Counted from the first letter of the stretch, positions 1 through 8,683 are shown. The stretch: 64,000 nt of DNA from Mesorhizobium sp. 113-3-3 (GCF_016756495.1 NZ_AP023243.1:3042501-3106500); one strand, 5' to 3'. Program-made: numbers and translations. The notes: a model not told the origin generated them from the letters alone.

Positions 1-452
1 TGCCGCCCATCTGCTGGAACAGCCATTTGGCGCCGAGATAGGCGTACTCCTCCTGGTTGTTGGAGATGATGTAGGCCGACGGTTCGGTGACCGCCTGGTC
101 GACGGCGACGACGACGATGCCGGCCTTGGTGGCTTCCTCCAGGCCCGCCTTGATGCCGGCCGGATCGGCCGGGTTGACGACGATGGCGTCGACCTTGGCG
201 CTGATCAGGTTGCGGATGTCCTCCAGCTGGCCGGCGGCATCGGTGTTGCGGTGGGCGATGTTGAGTTTTGCCACCTCGCCGGAAGCCAGCGCCTGCGCCT
301 TCATGGCGCAGACCATTTCCTCGCGCCAGCCATTGCCCTGCACGGTGTTGGAAATGCCGATCGTGTATTTGCCGGCGGCCGACAAGACGCCCACCGAGGC
401 CAGCAAGGCTGCGCCCGCAAGCAGCGGCACCATGGTCAGAATTTTCTTCATT
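1..452 (-). CDS. Sugar ABC transporter substrate-binding protein (5' part only)
   Basis: N-terminal 150 residues of a periplasmic sugar-binding protein; the gene runs off the left edge. The ATG at 452 follows a GGAGGAAG ribosome binding site. Residues 1-25 form a secretion signal (MKKIL start, hydrophobic core, then LSAAGKYTIG). The mature protein begins with the typical type-1 periplasmic binding fold of the ribose/xylose class: YTIGISNTVQGNGW, IRNLISAKVDAIVVNP, and GIVVVAVDQ. It would deliver a sugar to an ABC permease encoded to the left. It lies downstream of, and in the same direction as, the isomerase and dehydrogenase genes to its right, so it probably supplies their substrate. The exact sugar cannot be read from the sequence. 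Family call is firm. Confidence 0.9.
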
Positions 453-547
453 TCAGTCTTCCTCCACATTGTTTTTCAGTTTCAGTTCCAAGTCGTTGAA
501 CCAAGTCGCTCAGAAAGAGAGTCACGCGGCTCAACTCGTTGTCCTCC

Positions 548-592
548 GCATGTCGTTGCCCCAAAACCGCGAGACAGTTTTGGGCGATATGC
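548..592. repeat. Dispersed palindromic repeat, copy 1 (A module)
   Basis: Imperfect inverted repeat with arms GCATGTCGttgccCCAAAAC and GTTTTGGGCGATATGC. The same palindrome occurs at 24699-24744 and 31781-31826. It lies between the isomerase stop (598) and the start of the sugar-binding protein (452), so it would be transcribed inside the operon and could act as a processing or attenuation hairpin. Confidence 0.75.
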
Positions 593-597
593 TTTCC

Positions 598-1512
598 TCA
601 CTTGACGTAGGGCCGCAGAACGTCGCGGGCGAGCAGAAAACCCCGTTTGACCTGCTCGTCGCTGCCTTCAAACCGCCTGTCCTCATGTTCGATGATGACC
701 GATCCGTCATAGCCGGCGCGGTAGAGGCCGGAGAAGAAGCCGCCCCAGTCGACATCGCCCAGCCCCGGCATGCGCGGCACCTGCCAGCCTATCCCGGCCG
801 AAAGGATTCCGCGCTCGTACAAACCATCATGATCAATCATCAGGTCCTTGGCGTGGACATGCAGCATGTAGGGGCCGAACTCCCTGATGAAGCGGGCCTG
901 GTCGATCATCTGCCAGACCAGATGCGAGGGGTCGAAATTCATGCCGACATCGCCGCCCCAGCTCTCCAGGATGCGGCGCCAGACCTGCGGCGAATAGGCG
1001 ATGTTGTGCCCGCCCGGCCATTCGTCATAGCTGAAGATCATCGGGCAGTTCTCGAAGGCAAGCTTCACGCCGTGGCCCCGCGCAAAAGCGACGATTTCGG
1101 GCCAGACCTTCAGCGCGTCCTGCCAGTTGACGTCGACGGGCTTCGCGGCATCGCCGCCGCAGAAGGTGTTGACGACCGGCAGTCCCATATTGGCGGCCAG
1201 CACGATCACCTTCTTCAGATGGCCGATAACCGCCTCGCGGTGGGCCGGATCGGGATGCAGCGGGTTCGGGTAGTATCCGAGGCCGGAAACGGTGAGTTTC
1301 TTCTCCGCCAGCGAGGCTACGATTTCCTTGGCCTGCGCGGGCGAGGTGGAAGCAGCGTCGATATGACTGGTGCCGGCATAGCGGCGGGTCGCCCCGGACG
1401 TTTTCGGCCAGCAGGCGATTTCCAGGGCCTCGAAGCCGGCCGAGCTTGCCCAGTTGGCAACCTCGCCAAGCGGCGTCTCCGCGAATGGCGCGGTGAGCAG
1501 TCCAAGTTTCAT
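598..1512 (-). CDS. Sugar phosphate isomerase/epimerase-type TIM-barrel protein
   Basis: 304-residue protein of the xylose-isomerase-like/AP-endonuclease-2 TIM-barrel superfamily, which includes IolE and sugar epimerases. Visible metal and active-site signatures include FENCP (about residue 154), NFDPSHL (about 188), HVHAKD (about 220), and IIEHED near the end, which supply the Glu/His/Asp metal ligands. The start at 1512 (MKLGLLTAP) is preferred over the ORF's upstream start at 1551, because GGGGAGG lies seven bases upstream. It follows the mannitol-dehydrogenase-type gene by 35 bp, and the sugar-binding protein follows downstream, so one operon is likely. Cytoplasmic isomerisation or epimerisation of the imported sugar is inferred. 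Confidence 0.85.
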   Translation of the reverse strand: MKLGLLTAPFAETPLGEVANWASSAGFEALEIACWPKTSGATRRYAGTSHIDAASTSPAQAKEIVASLAEKKLTVSGLGYYPNPLHPDPAHREAVIGHLKKVIVLAANMGLPVVNTFCGGDAAKPVDVNWQDALKVWPEIVAFARGHGVKLAFENCPMIFSYDEWPGGHNIAYSPQVWRRILESWGGDVGMNFDPSHLVWQMIDQARFIREFGPYMLHVHAKDLMIDHDGLYERGILSAGIGWQVPRMPGLGDVDWGGFFSGLYRAGYDGSVIIEHEDRRFEGSDEQVKRGFLLARDVLRPYVK

Positions 1513-1547
1513 AGTGCCTCCCCTGGCCGTGTCTTCACCGCCGATGT

Positions 1548-3092
1548 TCATAATGACGATTGTTTGGATCGTTTCAACCTTGCGATCTCATCTTGTTCCA
1601 GACTGTGCCGGACAGCCGCGATCGGATCGTCCGAAAGCAGCTCGTCCAGCGACGAAGCCACGGCCGCGCGAAACGCAGGGTTCGCGGCGAGACCTGGGTC
1701 GAAAATCGTGTCGATTGCGAGTATGGCCGAGGCCAGCGCCGGCGCATCGCGCCCGGTCGCGTCGGCGATCGCGGCGACCTTGCCGGCATAGGGGTCCGAC
1801 ACCGGCCAGCGTTTGCCGAAGCGGTCAGAGGCCTGGATGAGATAGGCCATCCAGCCGGCGACCGGCACCGACAGCAGGCCGATGCTGGCGCCCTGGCTCA
1901 AGCGGTCGCGGATCGGGTTGAGCAGGCGCTGGACGATCTTTTGCGAACCGTCGGTGGCGATCTGGTGGTTGCGGTGGCGGATCGCCGTGTTCTTCAGCCG
2001 GCCGAGGCTCTGCTCGATATAGGCCGATGGGTCCATGCTGGGCACCGGCATCAGCGTCGGCAGCGTCTCCTCGACCAGCATGCGCCTGACGAAGGCCGAC
2101 AGCAGCGGGTCGGCGATGGCATCCGATGTATGTTCCAGCCCGGCCAGCACGCCGAGCGTGGCGAGCGTCGTCTGGGCGCCGTTCAGCACCCGCATCTTGA
2201 GATGCTCGAACGGCGTGACGTCGTCGACGAAGGTTGCGCCGACCAGGTCCCAGCGCGGCACGCGGCCGGCGAATTTCTGCTCGATCACCCATTGCCGGAA
2301 CGGCTCGCAGACGGCGACGGCCGCATCGCGGTAGCCGAACCATTGTTCGACGCTGTCGATGTCATCCTGCGTCACCGCCGGTGCGATGCGGTCGACCATG
2401 GCGGAAGGGAAGGCGGCATTGGCCACGATCCAGTCGGCTAAGCCATTGCCCCGCCGTTCGGCAAAGCTCCGCACGACAGTTTCCAGGATGACGCCATTTG
2501 CCGGGATGTTGTCGCAGGAGAGCAGCGTCAGCGGCCGGCCATGCGTGGCCCGGCGCATTTCCAGCGCCCGCGCAAGGATGCCGGGCACGCTGCGCGGCGC
2601 ATGAGGGTTGGCGAGATCATGGACGATGTCGGGATGGTCGAGATCGAGCGCGCCGCTCGACGGGATGTGGCAATAGCCTTTCTCGGTCACCGTCATCGTC
2701 ACCAGTTCGATGTCGGATGAGGAGAGCACGCCGAGCGCCGGTGCGGCACTGTCCTGGCTGTCCACCACGCGGACGATGCTGCCGATGATACGCGCCTCGA
2801 TGTGGCTGTTTTCGCGGATCAGCCTTGTGTAGAGCCCGCCTTGGCGGCCGAGGGTGTCGGCAAGGGTGGGTGGGCGGATGTTGATGCCGACGACGCCCCA
2901 GCGGTCGAACTGGCGCGCCAGCAAATCATCGGTGTATTCGGCCTGATGGCTGCGGTGGAAGGCGCCGACGCCGAGATGCGCCATGCCGGGCGCCAGGGTT
3001 GTCCGGTCATATCCAGGCGTCTGCACCGCGGCCGGAAGCCGGTCCAGCAAGGCCGGCCCCAGTGTTTCCGGCGATGTCGAAGCAGCGTTCAC
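1548..3092 (-). CDS. Mannitol dehydrogenase family oxidoreductase (mannitol/fructuronate type)
   Basis: 514-residue long-chain polyol dehydrogenase family member, which oxidises mannitol or reduces fructuronate with NAD(H). The N-terminal Rossmann part has HLGVGAFHRSHQAEY, the classic family opening. The C-terminal domain has the catalytic-lysine region (FEHLKMRVLNGAQT) and RHRNHQIATDGSQK. The GTG start at 3092 overlaps the upstream SDR stop by four bases (GTGA), implying translational coupling. An alternative start much further upstream would read through the SDR gene in another frame and is rejected. Length fits the family (about 480-500). Together with the SDR and isomerase it points to polyol or uronate catabolism; the substrate is not determined. 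Confidence 0.9.
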   Translation of the reverse strand: MNAASTSPETLGPALLDRLPAAVQTPGYDRTTLAPGMAHLGVGAFHRSHQAEYTDDLLARQFDRWGVVGINIRPPTLADTLGRQGGLYTRLIRENSHIEARIIGSIVRVVDSQDSAAPALGVLSSSDIELVTMTVTEKGYCHIPSSGALDLDHPDIVHDLANPHAPRSVPGILARALEMRRATHGRPLTLLSCDNIPANGVILETVVRSFAERRGNGLADWIVANAAFPSAMVDRIAPAVTQDDIDSVEQWFGYRDAAVAVCEPFRQWVIEQKFAGRVPRWDLVGATFVDDVTPFEHLKMRVLNGAQTTLATLGVLAGLEHTSDAIADPLLSAFVRRMLVEETLPTLMPVPSMDPSAYIEQSLGRLKNTAIRHRNHQIATDGSQKIVQRLLNPIRDRLSQGASIGLLSVPVAGWMAYLIQASDRFGKRWPVSDPYAGKVAAIADATGRDAPALASAILAIDTIFDPGLAANPAFRAAVASSLDELLSDDPIAAVRHSLEQDEIARLKRSKQSSL

Positions 3093-3871
3093 CGGTTCGC
3101 CCCGATCACCGACTGTTCCTGGTCGATCACGGCGCCGGTCATCGGCCCGGCCGCGTCGGAAAGCAGGAAGACCGCAAGGTTGGCGATGTCGTCCGGCTTG
3201 AGCAGCCTGCCGAAAGGCTGCGCGGCGTTGGCGGCGTCGAGCCAGCCGGGGCCATGGCCCAGCGTCTCGGCCTGCATGACGCGTTCGGCCGGCGTGTCGG
3301 TCCAGCCGACATTGATGCCGTTGACGCGGATGCGGTCGAAGCGGTGGGCGTTGGCGGCGTTCTTGGTCAACGTTGCCAGCGCGCCCTTGGTGGCGGAGTA
3401 GACGGCGAGTTCCGGGGAGCCGCAATGGGCGTTGATCGACAGGATGTTGACGATGGCGCCGGGCTCCCCGCGCTTCCGCATGTCGGCGATCGCCGCCTGC
3501 ATCAGGAAGAACGGCGCGCGCGCATTGACCGCGAACAGCGACGCCCAGTCGTCGAGGCCGGCATCGAGGAAGGAGGCGCGGTCGGTCAGCCCCGCGGCGT
3601 TGACGAGGCCGTCGATGCGGCCGAAGCGGTCGATGCAGGCCTGCGCCAGCAAAGCAGGGGTTTTCGCGTCTCCGAGGTCGGCGGCGACGAAGACGGTCGG
3701 CGTGCCGGCGGCCGACAGTTCCGCCGCCACGGCGTCGCCGCGTTTGCCGTCGCGTCCGGTGATCAGCAGGCCGCCGGCGCCGGAACGCGCCAGAGTCTCG
3801 GCGATGGCGCGGCCGATGCCTTGCGTCGCGCCGGTGACCAGGACGACCTTGCCTTGGAGATGAAGCTCCAT
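3089..3871 (-). CDS. Short-chain dehydrogenase/reductase
   Basis: 260-residue classical SDR. The NAD(P)-binding motif TGATQGIG lies at about residues 14-21, NAAG follows in the middle, and the catalytic Ser-Tyr-Lys set is visible as ILSIN then YSATK. The C-terminal region has VNGINVGWTDTP, normal for the family. The start at 3871 (MELHLQGKVV) has GGAGG just upstream; an upstream TTG at 3919 is less likely. It is the first gene of the catabolic run and its stop overlaps the next gene's start. It probably oxidises or reduces a sugar or polyol in the same pathway. A GGAA-N6-TTCC element lies about 40 bp upstream of the start. Confidence 0.9.
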   Translation of the reverse strand: MELHLQGKVVLVTGATQGIGRAIAETLARSGAGGLLITGRDGKRGDAVAAELSAAGTPTVFVAADLGDAKTPALLAQACIDRFGRIDGLVNAAGLTDRASFLDAGLDDWASLFAVNARAPFFLMQAAIADMRKRGEPGAIVNILSINAHCGSPELAVYSATKGALATLTKNAANAHRFDRIRVNGINVGWTDTPAERVMQAETLGHGPGWLDAANAAQPFGRLLKPDDIANLAVFLLSDAAGPMTGAVIDQEQSVIGANR

Positions 3872-3909
3872 TCCTCCTCCCGGAACAAAGTTTCTATTTT
3901 TCAAAATAT

Positions 3910-3923
3910 GGAATGGCAATTCC
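3910..3923. promoter_or_regulatory. GGAA-N6-TTCC palindrome, candidate RpiR/IolR-type operator
   Basis: GGAATGGCAATTCC lies between the RpiR stop and the SDR start. GGAA-N6-TTCC is the motif described for the RpiR-family regulator IolR of Sinorhizobium meliloti. Its position before the catabolic operon and next to an RpiR gene makes it a reasonable operator. Binding is inferred. Confidence 0.5.
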
Positions 3924-3948
3924 CGATAGTCAATTGTGCCAGCGGCGC

Positions 3949-4845
3949 CTATGTGCCGCGCCGCGCGGCAACGCCTTGGACCAGCGCCATGCCGACCGCC
4001 AGCGAGGCTGCCAGCGAGCGGAAGCCGGCGAAGTCGGATTCCACCACTTCCAGCCAGCTGTCCGACAAGGGGATGAGCGGGCTGAAGGTGCTGTCGGTGA
4101 TGGTGACGATGGGGGCCTTGCGCTCATGCGCCACCGCGACCAGGTCGGGCGTGATCGAATTGTAGGGGCTGAAGGAAACGGCCAGCACCGCGTCCCGGCC
4201 GCCGATGCAGCCGACCTGGTCGAGCGCCGAGGAGCCGACATTGTCGACCAGCACGTTGCGCACGCCCTGCTGCGACAAGGTCAGCGACAGATAGGCGGTG
4301 ACCGGGAAGGCGCGCTTGGAGCCGATGACGTAGATCAGGTCGGCTGCCGCCAGCAGCGTCACCATCGTCTCGAAGCTCTGGACGTCGAAGCCGGCCTCGA
4401 TGCGGCCGAGCGAAGCCTGCGAGGCGCCGATCATGCCATGCAGGAAATGCATGGCGGCATTGGGCTCGGGCTCGGTGCGCGGCTCGCCGCGCGCTTCCGG
4501 CCAGGAGCCCTTGACGTGCTCCTTGAACAGGCCCTGGAAATCGGAAAAGCCGGAATAGCCGAAGATCTGGGCGAAACGCACCAGCGTCGAAGGCTGTACG
4601 CCCGCCTGCGCGGCCACCTGGGCGATGGTGCCGAGCGCGACGTCGCTCGGATGCTGCCACATGAAGATCGCCACCTGACGCAGCCGCTTGGGGAAATGCA
4701 CGGTGCCGGAAGAGAGCACGGCGCGCAGTTCCTCATAGGTCTGCGGCTGGATATAGCCCAACGCGGCAAGAGAGCGCCCGCGCTTGCGCGTCGCCGCTTC
4801 GTCGCTGAGAGATCGTCCCGAAGATTTGCCCGCCCCACTCATCAT
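3949..4845 (-). CDS. RpiR/MurR family transcriptional regulator
   Basis: 298 residues: an N-terminal HTH of the RpiR type (about 35-110, with IAQVAAQAGVQPSTLVRFAQ) and a C-terminal SIS phosphosugar-binding domain (about 150-285, with YVIGSKRAFPVT and AVSFSPYNS). Such regulators sense a phosphorylated sugar and usually repress the neighbouring catabolic genes. It lies just upstream of the SDR-mannitol dehydrogenase-isomerase-binding protein run and divergent from a Gfo/Idh/MocA gene, so it likely controls both. Candidate operators flank it at 3910-3923 and 4867-4894. The N-terminal 30 residues are basic and variable, so the start could be slightly further in. Confidence 0.9.
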   Translation of the reverse strand: MMSGAGKSSGRSLSDEAATRKRGRSLAALGYIQPQTYEELRAVLSSGTVHFPKRLRQVAIFMWQHPSDVALGTIAQVAAQAGVQPSTLVRFAQIFGYSGFSDFQGLFKEHVKGSWPEARGEPRTEPEPNAAMHFLHGMIGASQASLGRIEAGFDVQSFETMVTLLAAADLIYVIGSKRAFPVTAYLSLTLSQQGVRNVLVDNVGSSALDQVGCIGGRDAVLAVSFSPYNSITPDLVAVAHERKAPIVTITDSTFSPLIPLSDSWLEVVESDFAGFRSLAASLAVGMALVQGVAARRGT

Positions 4846-4866
4846 CTCAGGCTAGCGTGGCACAAT

Positions 4867-4894
4867 CGTATTACAATACGGAAATTGGAAATTG
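4867..4894. promoter_or_regulatory. Candidate operator between rpiR-type gene and divergent dehydrogenase
   Basis: CGTATT-AC-AATACG is a near-perfect palindrome (4867-4880), followed directly by a tandem GAAATTG GAAATTG (4881-4894). The whole is framed by CACAAT (4861) and ATTGTG (4891). It sits in the 109-bp divergent promoter region, where an RpiR regulator would bind. The recognised element among these is unknown. Confidence 0.45.
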
Positions 4895-4954
4895 TGTTCG
4901 AAAGTGGTAGCCGGGGCTTGGCGCGTCGCCAATGATCTACCCGGAGGAGAAAAC

Positions 4955-6142
4955 ATGGTCTATGCAACATCGGATGGGTCGGCGGGCAAGCGCCTGAGGG
5001 TCGGCATGGTCGGCGGCGGACGCAATGCCTTCATCGGCGCGGTGCATCGGCTGGCCATGCGTCTTGACGACCAGATCGCGCTGGTGGCTGGCGCGCTGTC
5101 ATCCGACCCTGAAAATGCCGCCGCCTCCGCCGCCGAGATCGGCATCGCACCGGAGCGCAGCTATGCCGATTATCATGCGATGGCGTTGGCGGAAGCCGCG
5201 CGGCCTGACGGCATCGAGGCGGTGGTCATCGTCACGCCCAATCATCTGCACGCGCCGATCGCCACGGCCTTCCTCGAGGCCGGCATCGACGTGATCTGCG
5301 ACAAGCCGCTGTCGACGACGCTCAGTGACGCCGAGGCGCTGGTGGCGCTGGCGCGCGCCAAAAACCGCCGCTTCGTCGTCACGCTGAACAACACCGGCTA
5401 CGCCATGGTCCGCCAGGCGCGCGAAATGGTCATGGCTGGCGAGCTTGGCCGCATCGTCTCCGTGCATGGCGCCTATATCCAGGACTGGCTGACCAAACCG
5501 ATCGACGCCGAAGGCCAGAAGCAGGCGGAATGGCGCACCGATCCGGCACGCGCTGGGCAGTCGGCGGTGCTGGCCGATATCGGCGTGCATGCCTTCAATC
5601 TGGCAAGCTATATTTCCGGCCGCGAGGCCGAGGCGGTATCGGCGGACCTGTTCACCGCAGTGCCCGGACGCCGGCTCGACGACAATGCGCATGTGATGGT
5701 GCGCTGGACGGATGGCGCACGCGGCACGATCCTGGCCAGCCAGACCTCGCCCGGCCACTACAATGATCTATCCGTGCGCATCTATGGCGACAAGGCCGGG
5801 CTCGAATGGTCGGGCGGGCGGCCGGAGGAACTGCGCTTCTCGCCCTATGGTGAGGAAACCCGCACGCTGGTGCGTGGCGGCCATGGTTCGACCGCCGAGA
5901 GCCGGCGCGTGTCGCGCATGCCGGCAGCGCATCCCGAAGGCTATATCGAGGCCTTCGCCAATTTCTACCGCGACGCCGCCGACATTATTCGCGCGCATCG
6001 CTCCGGGGGCACGGTCGATCCGGCGCGCGCGGCGCAGGTGCCCGATGTGGTCGATGGCGCGCGCGGCGTGAAGTTTGTCGCCGCGGCGGTGGCGTCGAAC
6101 GCGGCGGGCGGGGCGTGGACGGCGGCGCGGTTTGGAAGTTAG
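4955..6142 (+). CDS. Gfo/Idh/MocA family oxidoreductase
   Basis: 395-residue NAD(P)-dependent sugar dehydrogenase of the glucose-fructose oxidoreductase/inositol dehydrogenase/MocA family. The N-terminal nucleotide motif VGMVGGGRNAF lies at about 16-26. The family's E-K-P signature appears as CDKP (115-118), and the catalytic region includes DIGVHAFNLA. The ATG at 4955 follows CCGGAGGAG. It is divergent from the RpiR gene and probably joins the same pathway, oxidising a cyclic polyol or sugar. The specific substrate cannot be assigned. A short C-rich/G-rich hairpin follows the stop. Confidence 0.9.
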   Translation: MVYATSDGSAGKRLRVGMVGGGRNAFIGAVHRLAMRLDDQIALVAGALSSDPENAAASAAEIGIAPERSYADYHAMALAEAARPDGIEAVVIVTPNHLHAPIATAFLEAGIDVICDKPLSTTLSDAEALVALARAKNRRFVVTLNNTGYAMVRQAREMVMAGELGRIVSVHGAYIQDWLTKPIDAEGQKQAEWRTDPARAGQSAVLADIGVHAFNLASYISGREAEAVSADLFTAVPGRRLDDNAHVMVRWTDGARGTILASQTSPGHYNDLSVRIYGDKAGLEWSGGRPEELRFSPYGEETRTLVRGGHGSTAESRRVSRMPAAHPEGYIEAFANFYRDAADIIRAHRSGGTVDPARAAQVPDVVDGARGVKFVAAAVASNAAGGAWTAARFGS

Positions 6143-6147
6143 CCAAT

Positions 6148-6166
6148 CTCCCCCACGAGGGGGGAG
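6148..6166. terminator. Hairpin between convergent genes
   Basis: CTCCCCC-ACGA-GGGGGGAG lies between the stops of the Gfo/Idh/MocA gene and the Nudix gene. An almost identical unit, with flanking bases CCAATCTCC, is at 25110-25128, so it is a mobile-like intergenic palindrome as well as a possible bidirectional terminator. It has no clear T-tract. Confidence 0.45.
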
Positions 6167-6193
6167 GTTGCAGCTTTGCCACCGGCAATCACT

Positions 6194-6658
6194 CTATCCC
6201 AGCCGCTTCGCCAGATCCGACAGCATCGGGCGCTGCCCCTGTAGAATTTTTACCTCGGCTTCGGGCAGGCTGAACCAGCCGGCTCTGTCGACCTCCGGAA
6301 ACGCCTTCATCGACCCGGAGCGCGGCGGCCATTCCATGGTGAAGCTGTTGCTCTTGATCGTGGCCACATCGATCTCGATGGCGGCCTCGACGGACCAGGC
6401 GATGACGACCTTGCCGCCCGGCTGCTTGTAGTCGCCGAGGCGCTCGAAGGGGCCGTCGACCGTGATGCCGAGCTCTTCCTGGGTCTCGCGTTGCGCGGCC
6501 GCCAGTTCGTCCTCGTTCTCATCGACGAGGCCTTTCGGGATCGACCAGGCGCCGTCATCCTTCCTTGCCCAGAACGGGCCGCCGGGGTGAATCAGCAGCA
6601 CGCGGATATCGCCATCGCTTCGACGATAAATCAGCAGGCCCGCACTGCGTTTTGCCAT
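6194..6658 (-). CDS. Nudix hydrolase family protein
   Basis: 154-residue single-domain Nudix protein. The complete Nudix box G-x5-E-x7-RE-x2-EE-x-G is at residues 43-65, so Mg-dependent pyrophosphohydrolase activity is expected. The N-terminus (SAGLLIYRR, then WSIPKG) matches the small family of NTP or dinucleotide hydrolases common in Rhizobiales. It is convergent with the upstream dehydrogenase gene and has no operon partner. The substrate (damaged nucleotide, NADH or ADP-ribose type) cannot be told from the sequence. Confidence 0.85.
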   Translation of the reverse strand: MAKRSAGLLIYRRSDGDIRVLLIHPGGPFWARKDDGAWSIPKGLVDENEDELAAAQRETQEELGITVDGPFERLGDYKQPGGKVVIAWSVEAAIEIDVATIKSNSFTMEWPPRSGSMKAFPEVDRAGWFSLPEAEVKILQGQRPMLSDLAKRLG

Positions 6659-6844
6659 TATTGCATGTCCGTTTGCGGCGTCGGTGCGAGGTCGGCCGAT
6701 TCTTCAGTCGATCCTATGTGCTGAACTTGCACCGGGAAATTGCGACGCTATGTCAGATACATCCGGATTGCACCTCACCCGCGAGTTCGGCAATCTGATA
6801 GCGTCCTTTGTTGGGCGGCGTCGAAAATCAGTTGGGGGCATCGA

Positions 6845-7375
6845 ATGCAACTCGGTCTGATCGGCTACTACAGCGATTTCGTGGTCTATCCCTTGGCGAT
6901 CGCCCTCCTGGGCGTGGCCGGGCTGATCGAGGCCGGGGAAGAGAGCGCGCCGGACTGGATCGGTACGGTGGTGATCTGTCTCGGCCTGTGGACGTTGATT
7001 GAATACGTCCTGCACCGGTTCGTCCTTCATCACGTTCCCTACATCAGGGACCTGCACGACCGCCATCACGACGATGAGCGCAGCCCGGTGGGCACACCGA
7101 CCTGGCTCAGTCTTGGCGTGCATGCGCTGATCGCGCTGCCCGTCTGGCTGGTTTCGGATTTCGCGACCGCCAGCGCGGTCGCCTGTGGGCTGATGCTGGG
7201 CTATCTCTGGTACATCAGCGTCCACCACATGATCCATCACTGGCACCCCGCCCATCCCAGCTACCTCTACACGCTCAAGCGCCGCCACGCGGTGCACCAC
7301 CATATCGATGACAACGCCAATTTCGGCGTGACGTCGCTGGTCTGGGACCGGATTTTCGGCACGGCGCGGCTTTGA
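6845..7375 (+). CDS. Sterol desaturase/fatty acid hydroxylase superfamily membrane protein
   Basis: 176 residues with hydrophobic segments near residues 8-27, 36-52, 97-115 and 119-135, and the superfamily's histidine clusters: HRFVLHH, HDRHH, HHMIHH and HAVHHH. These bind a di-iron centre that oxidises lipid or carotenoid substrates. At 176 residues it is short, like the carotenoid hydroxylase (CrtZ)-like and DUF-type members. The ATG at 6845 is chosen over upstream in-frame codons because TTGGGGG precedes it and the family begins there. An 8-bp tandem repeat begins immediately after its stop codon. Confidence 0.8.
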   Translation: MQLGLIGYYSDFVVYPLAIALLGVAGLIEAGEESAPDWIGTVVICLGLWTLIEYVLHRFVLHHVPYIRDLHDRHHDDERSPVGTPTWLSLGVHALIALPVWLVSDFATASAVACGLMLGYLWYISVHHMIHHWHPAHPSYLYTLKRRHAVHHHIDDNANFGVTSLVWDRIFGTARL

Positions 7376-7439
7376 GGGCAGTAGGGCAGTAGGGCAGTAG
7401 GGCAGTAGGGCAGTAGGGCAGTAGGGCAGTAGGGCAGTA
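7376..7439. repeat. Eight perfect copies of an 8-bp tandem repeat
   Basis: GGGCAGTA is repeated eight times without a mismatch, starting at the first base after the sterol-desaturase stop. A ninth degenerate unit follows. The repeat lies between convergent stops (7375 and 7450), so length changes would not shift either reading frame. A simple repeat this pure is prone to slippage. Confidence 0.97.
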
Positions 7440-7449
7440 GGGCGGTCGT

Positions 7450-8577
7450 TCAGCGCCTCTTGCCGCGACCGACGGGTGACTTGGCTCCGCGCGGGCCGCT
7501 CTGCACCGGCGTGTTGTTCTGGTTTTCTTCGGACAGTTTGCGCCAGCGGGCAAGGCGTTCCGGATCGAGCGTGCCGGCCTTCAAGGCGGCCTGCACCGCG
7601 CAGCCCGGTTCGTGGACATGCGTGCAGTCGCGGAATTTGCAGAGCGGCGCCAACTCGGTGATTTCGGCGAACAGCGTGTCGATGCCGTAGGCGACGTCGC
7701 TGACCTGCAGCGTGCGCATGCCCGGCGTGTCGATCACCCAGCCGCCACCGGCAATGGCATGCAAGGAGCGCGCCGTGGTGGTGTGGCGCCCCTTGGCATC
7801 GTGTTCGCGGATGGCCCCGGTCTGCTGCGGCGATTGCTGCGCCGATCCGGCCAGCGTATTGACCAGCGTCGATTTGCCGACGCCGGAGGAACCGATCAGC
7901 GTCACCGTCTGCCCCGTGCCGCACCAGGCAGCGAGTGCGCTCGCGGCGCCCGCTATGCGCGGGTTCAGCGTCACCACCGCCAATCCGCGCTGCAGCGCGG
8001 CGGCCTGGCTCCGGTATGTCTCGGCGTCTTCAGCCGTATCGGCCTTGGTCAACAGGATCACGGGCGTCGTTCCGGCCTCGTTGGCGAGCGCCAGATAGCG
8101 TTCGAGCCGGGCGATGTTGAAGTCGGCATTGCAGGAGGTGACGATGAACAGCGTGTCGACATTGGCGGCGGCCAGCTGTGGCCCCCTGCCGCCCTGGACG
8201 CGGCGTTCCAGAACCGTCTTGCGGGTCAGGCGACGCCGCACGAGGTGGCCATGCGGCTCGACCAGCACCCAGTCGCCGACGGCATAGTCGCCGGTGGTAG
8301 CCTGCGGCGCCAGCGTCAGGTCGGTTTGTCCCGTCTGGGACAGGCCGCTCAGCCGGTCTCGATGGACCATGGCGATGCGGGTCGGGATGAGGTCTGCATC
8401 GCCCGGTTCAAGCTGGTCGCCGAAAAACTCCGACCATCCAAGGGTGGCAAGAGAGGGTGACGGGGCAGGGGAGGAGGCCGTCAAGGCTTCGACCAAGGGC
8501 ACGGCGTCGCTGGCATCGGACAGTATCCCCGGGCAAGATGGAGAGGTGCGGACTTCTCGGGCGGGCGATCCGCCCAC
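7450..8577 (-). CDS. rsgA: Ribosome small subunit-dependent GTPase A
   Basis: Circularly permuted GTPase that acts in late 30S subunit maturation. The motif order is permuted as expected: G4 TKAD (about 178), then G1 GSSGVGKST (about 231), then G3 DTPG (about 285). The N-terminal OB-fold part (about 60-125) and C-terminal zinc finger with C-x4-C-x-H-x5-C (about 317-330) are both present. The 375-residue frame starts at 8577, but the first 40 residues are not conserved; a GTG around 8499 is a possible alternative start. It is convergent with the desaturase gene. Family assignment is very secure. Confidence 0.93.
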   Translation of the reverse strand: MGGSPAREVRTSPSCPGILSDASDAVPLVEALTASSPAPSPSLATLGWSEFFGDQLEPGDADLIPTRIAMVHRDRLSGLSQTGQTDLTLAPQATTGDYAVGDWVLVEPHGHLVRRRLTRKTVLERRVQGGRGPQLAAANVDTLFIVTSCNADFNIARLERYLALANEAGTTPVILLTKADTAEDAETYRSQAAALQRGLAVVTLNPRIAGAASALAAWCGTGQTVTLIGSSGVGKSTLVNTLAGSAQQSPQQTGAIREHDAKGRHTTTARSLHAIAGGGWVIDTPGMRTLQVSDVAYGIDTLFAEITELAPLCKFRDCTHVHEPGCAVQAALKAGTLDPERLARWRKLSEENQNNTPVQSGPRGAKSPVGRGKRR

Positions 8578-8683
8578 GCCGCTGTATGGGCGGCACGGCG
8601 GGGTTTGGCAAGCGTGCCGGTTGTCGCGACGGCCCGGTGAAGATAGATTTGTTTAGGGGTCTGAAGCAGGGGGCACCTCGGGA

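Noticed and set aside
7376..7439. Possible CRISPR-like array at the 8-bp repeats
   Set aside because: Units are contiguous with no spacers.
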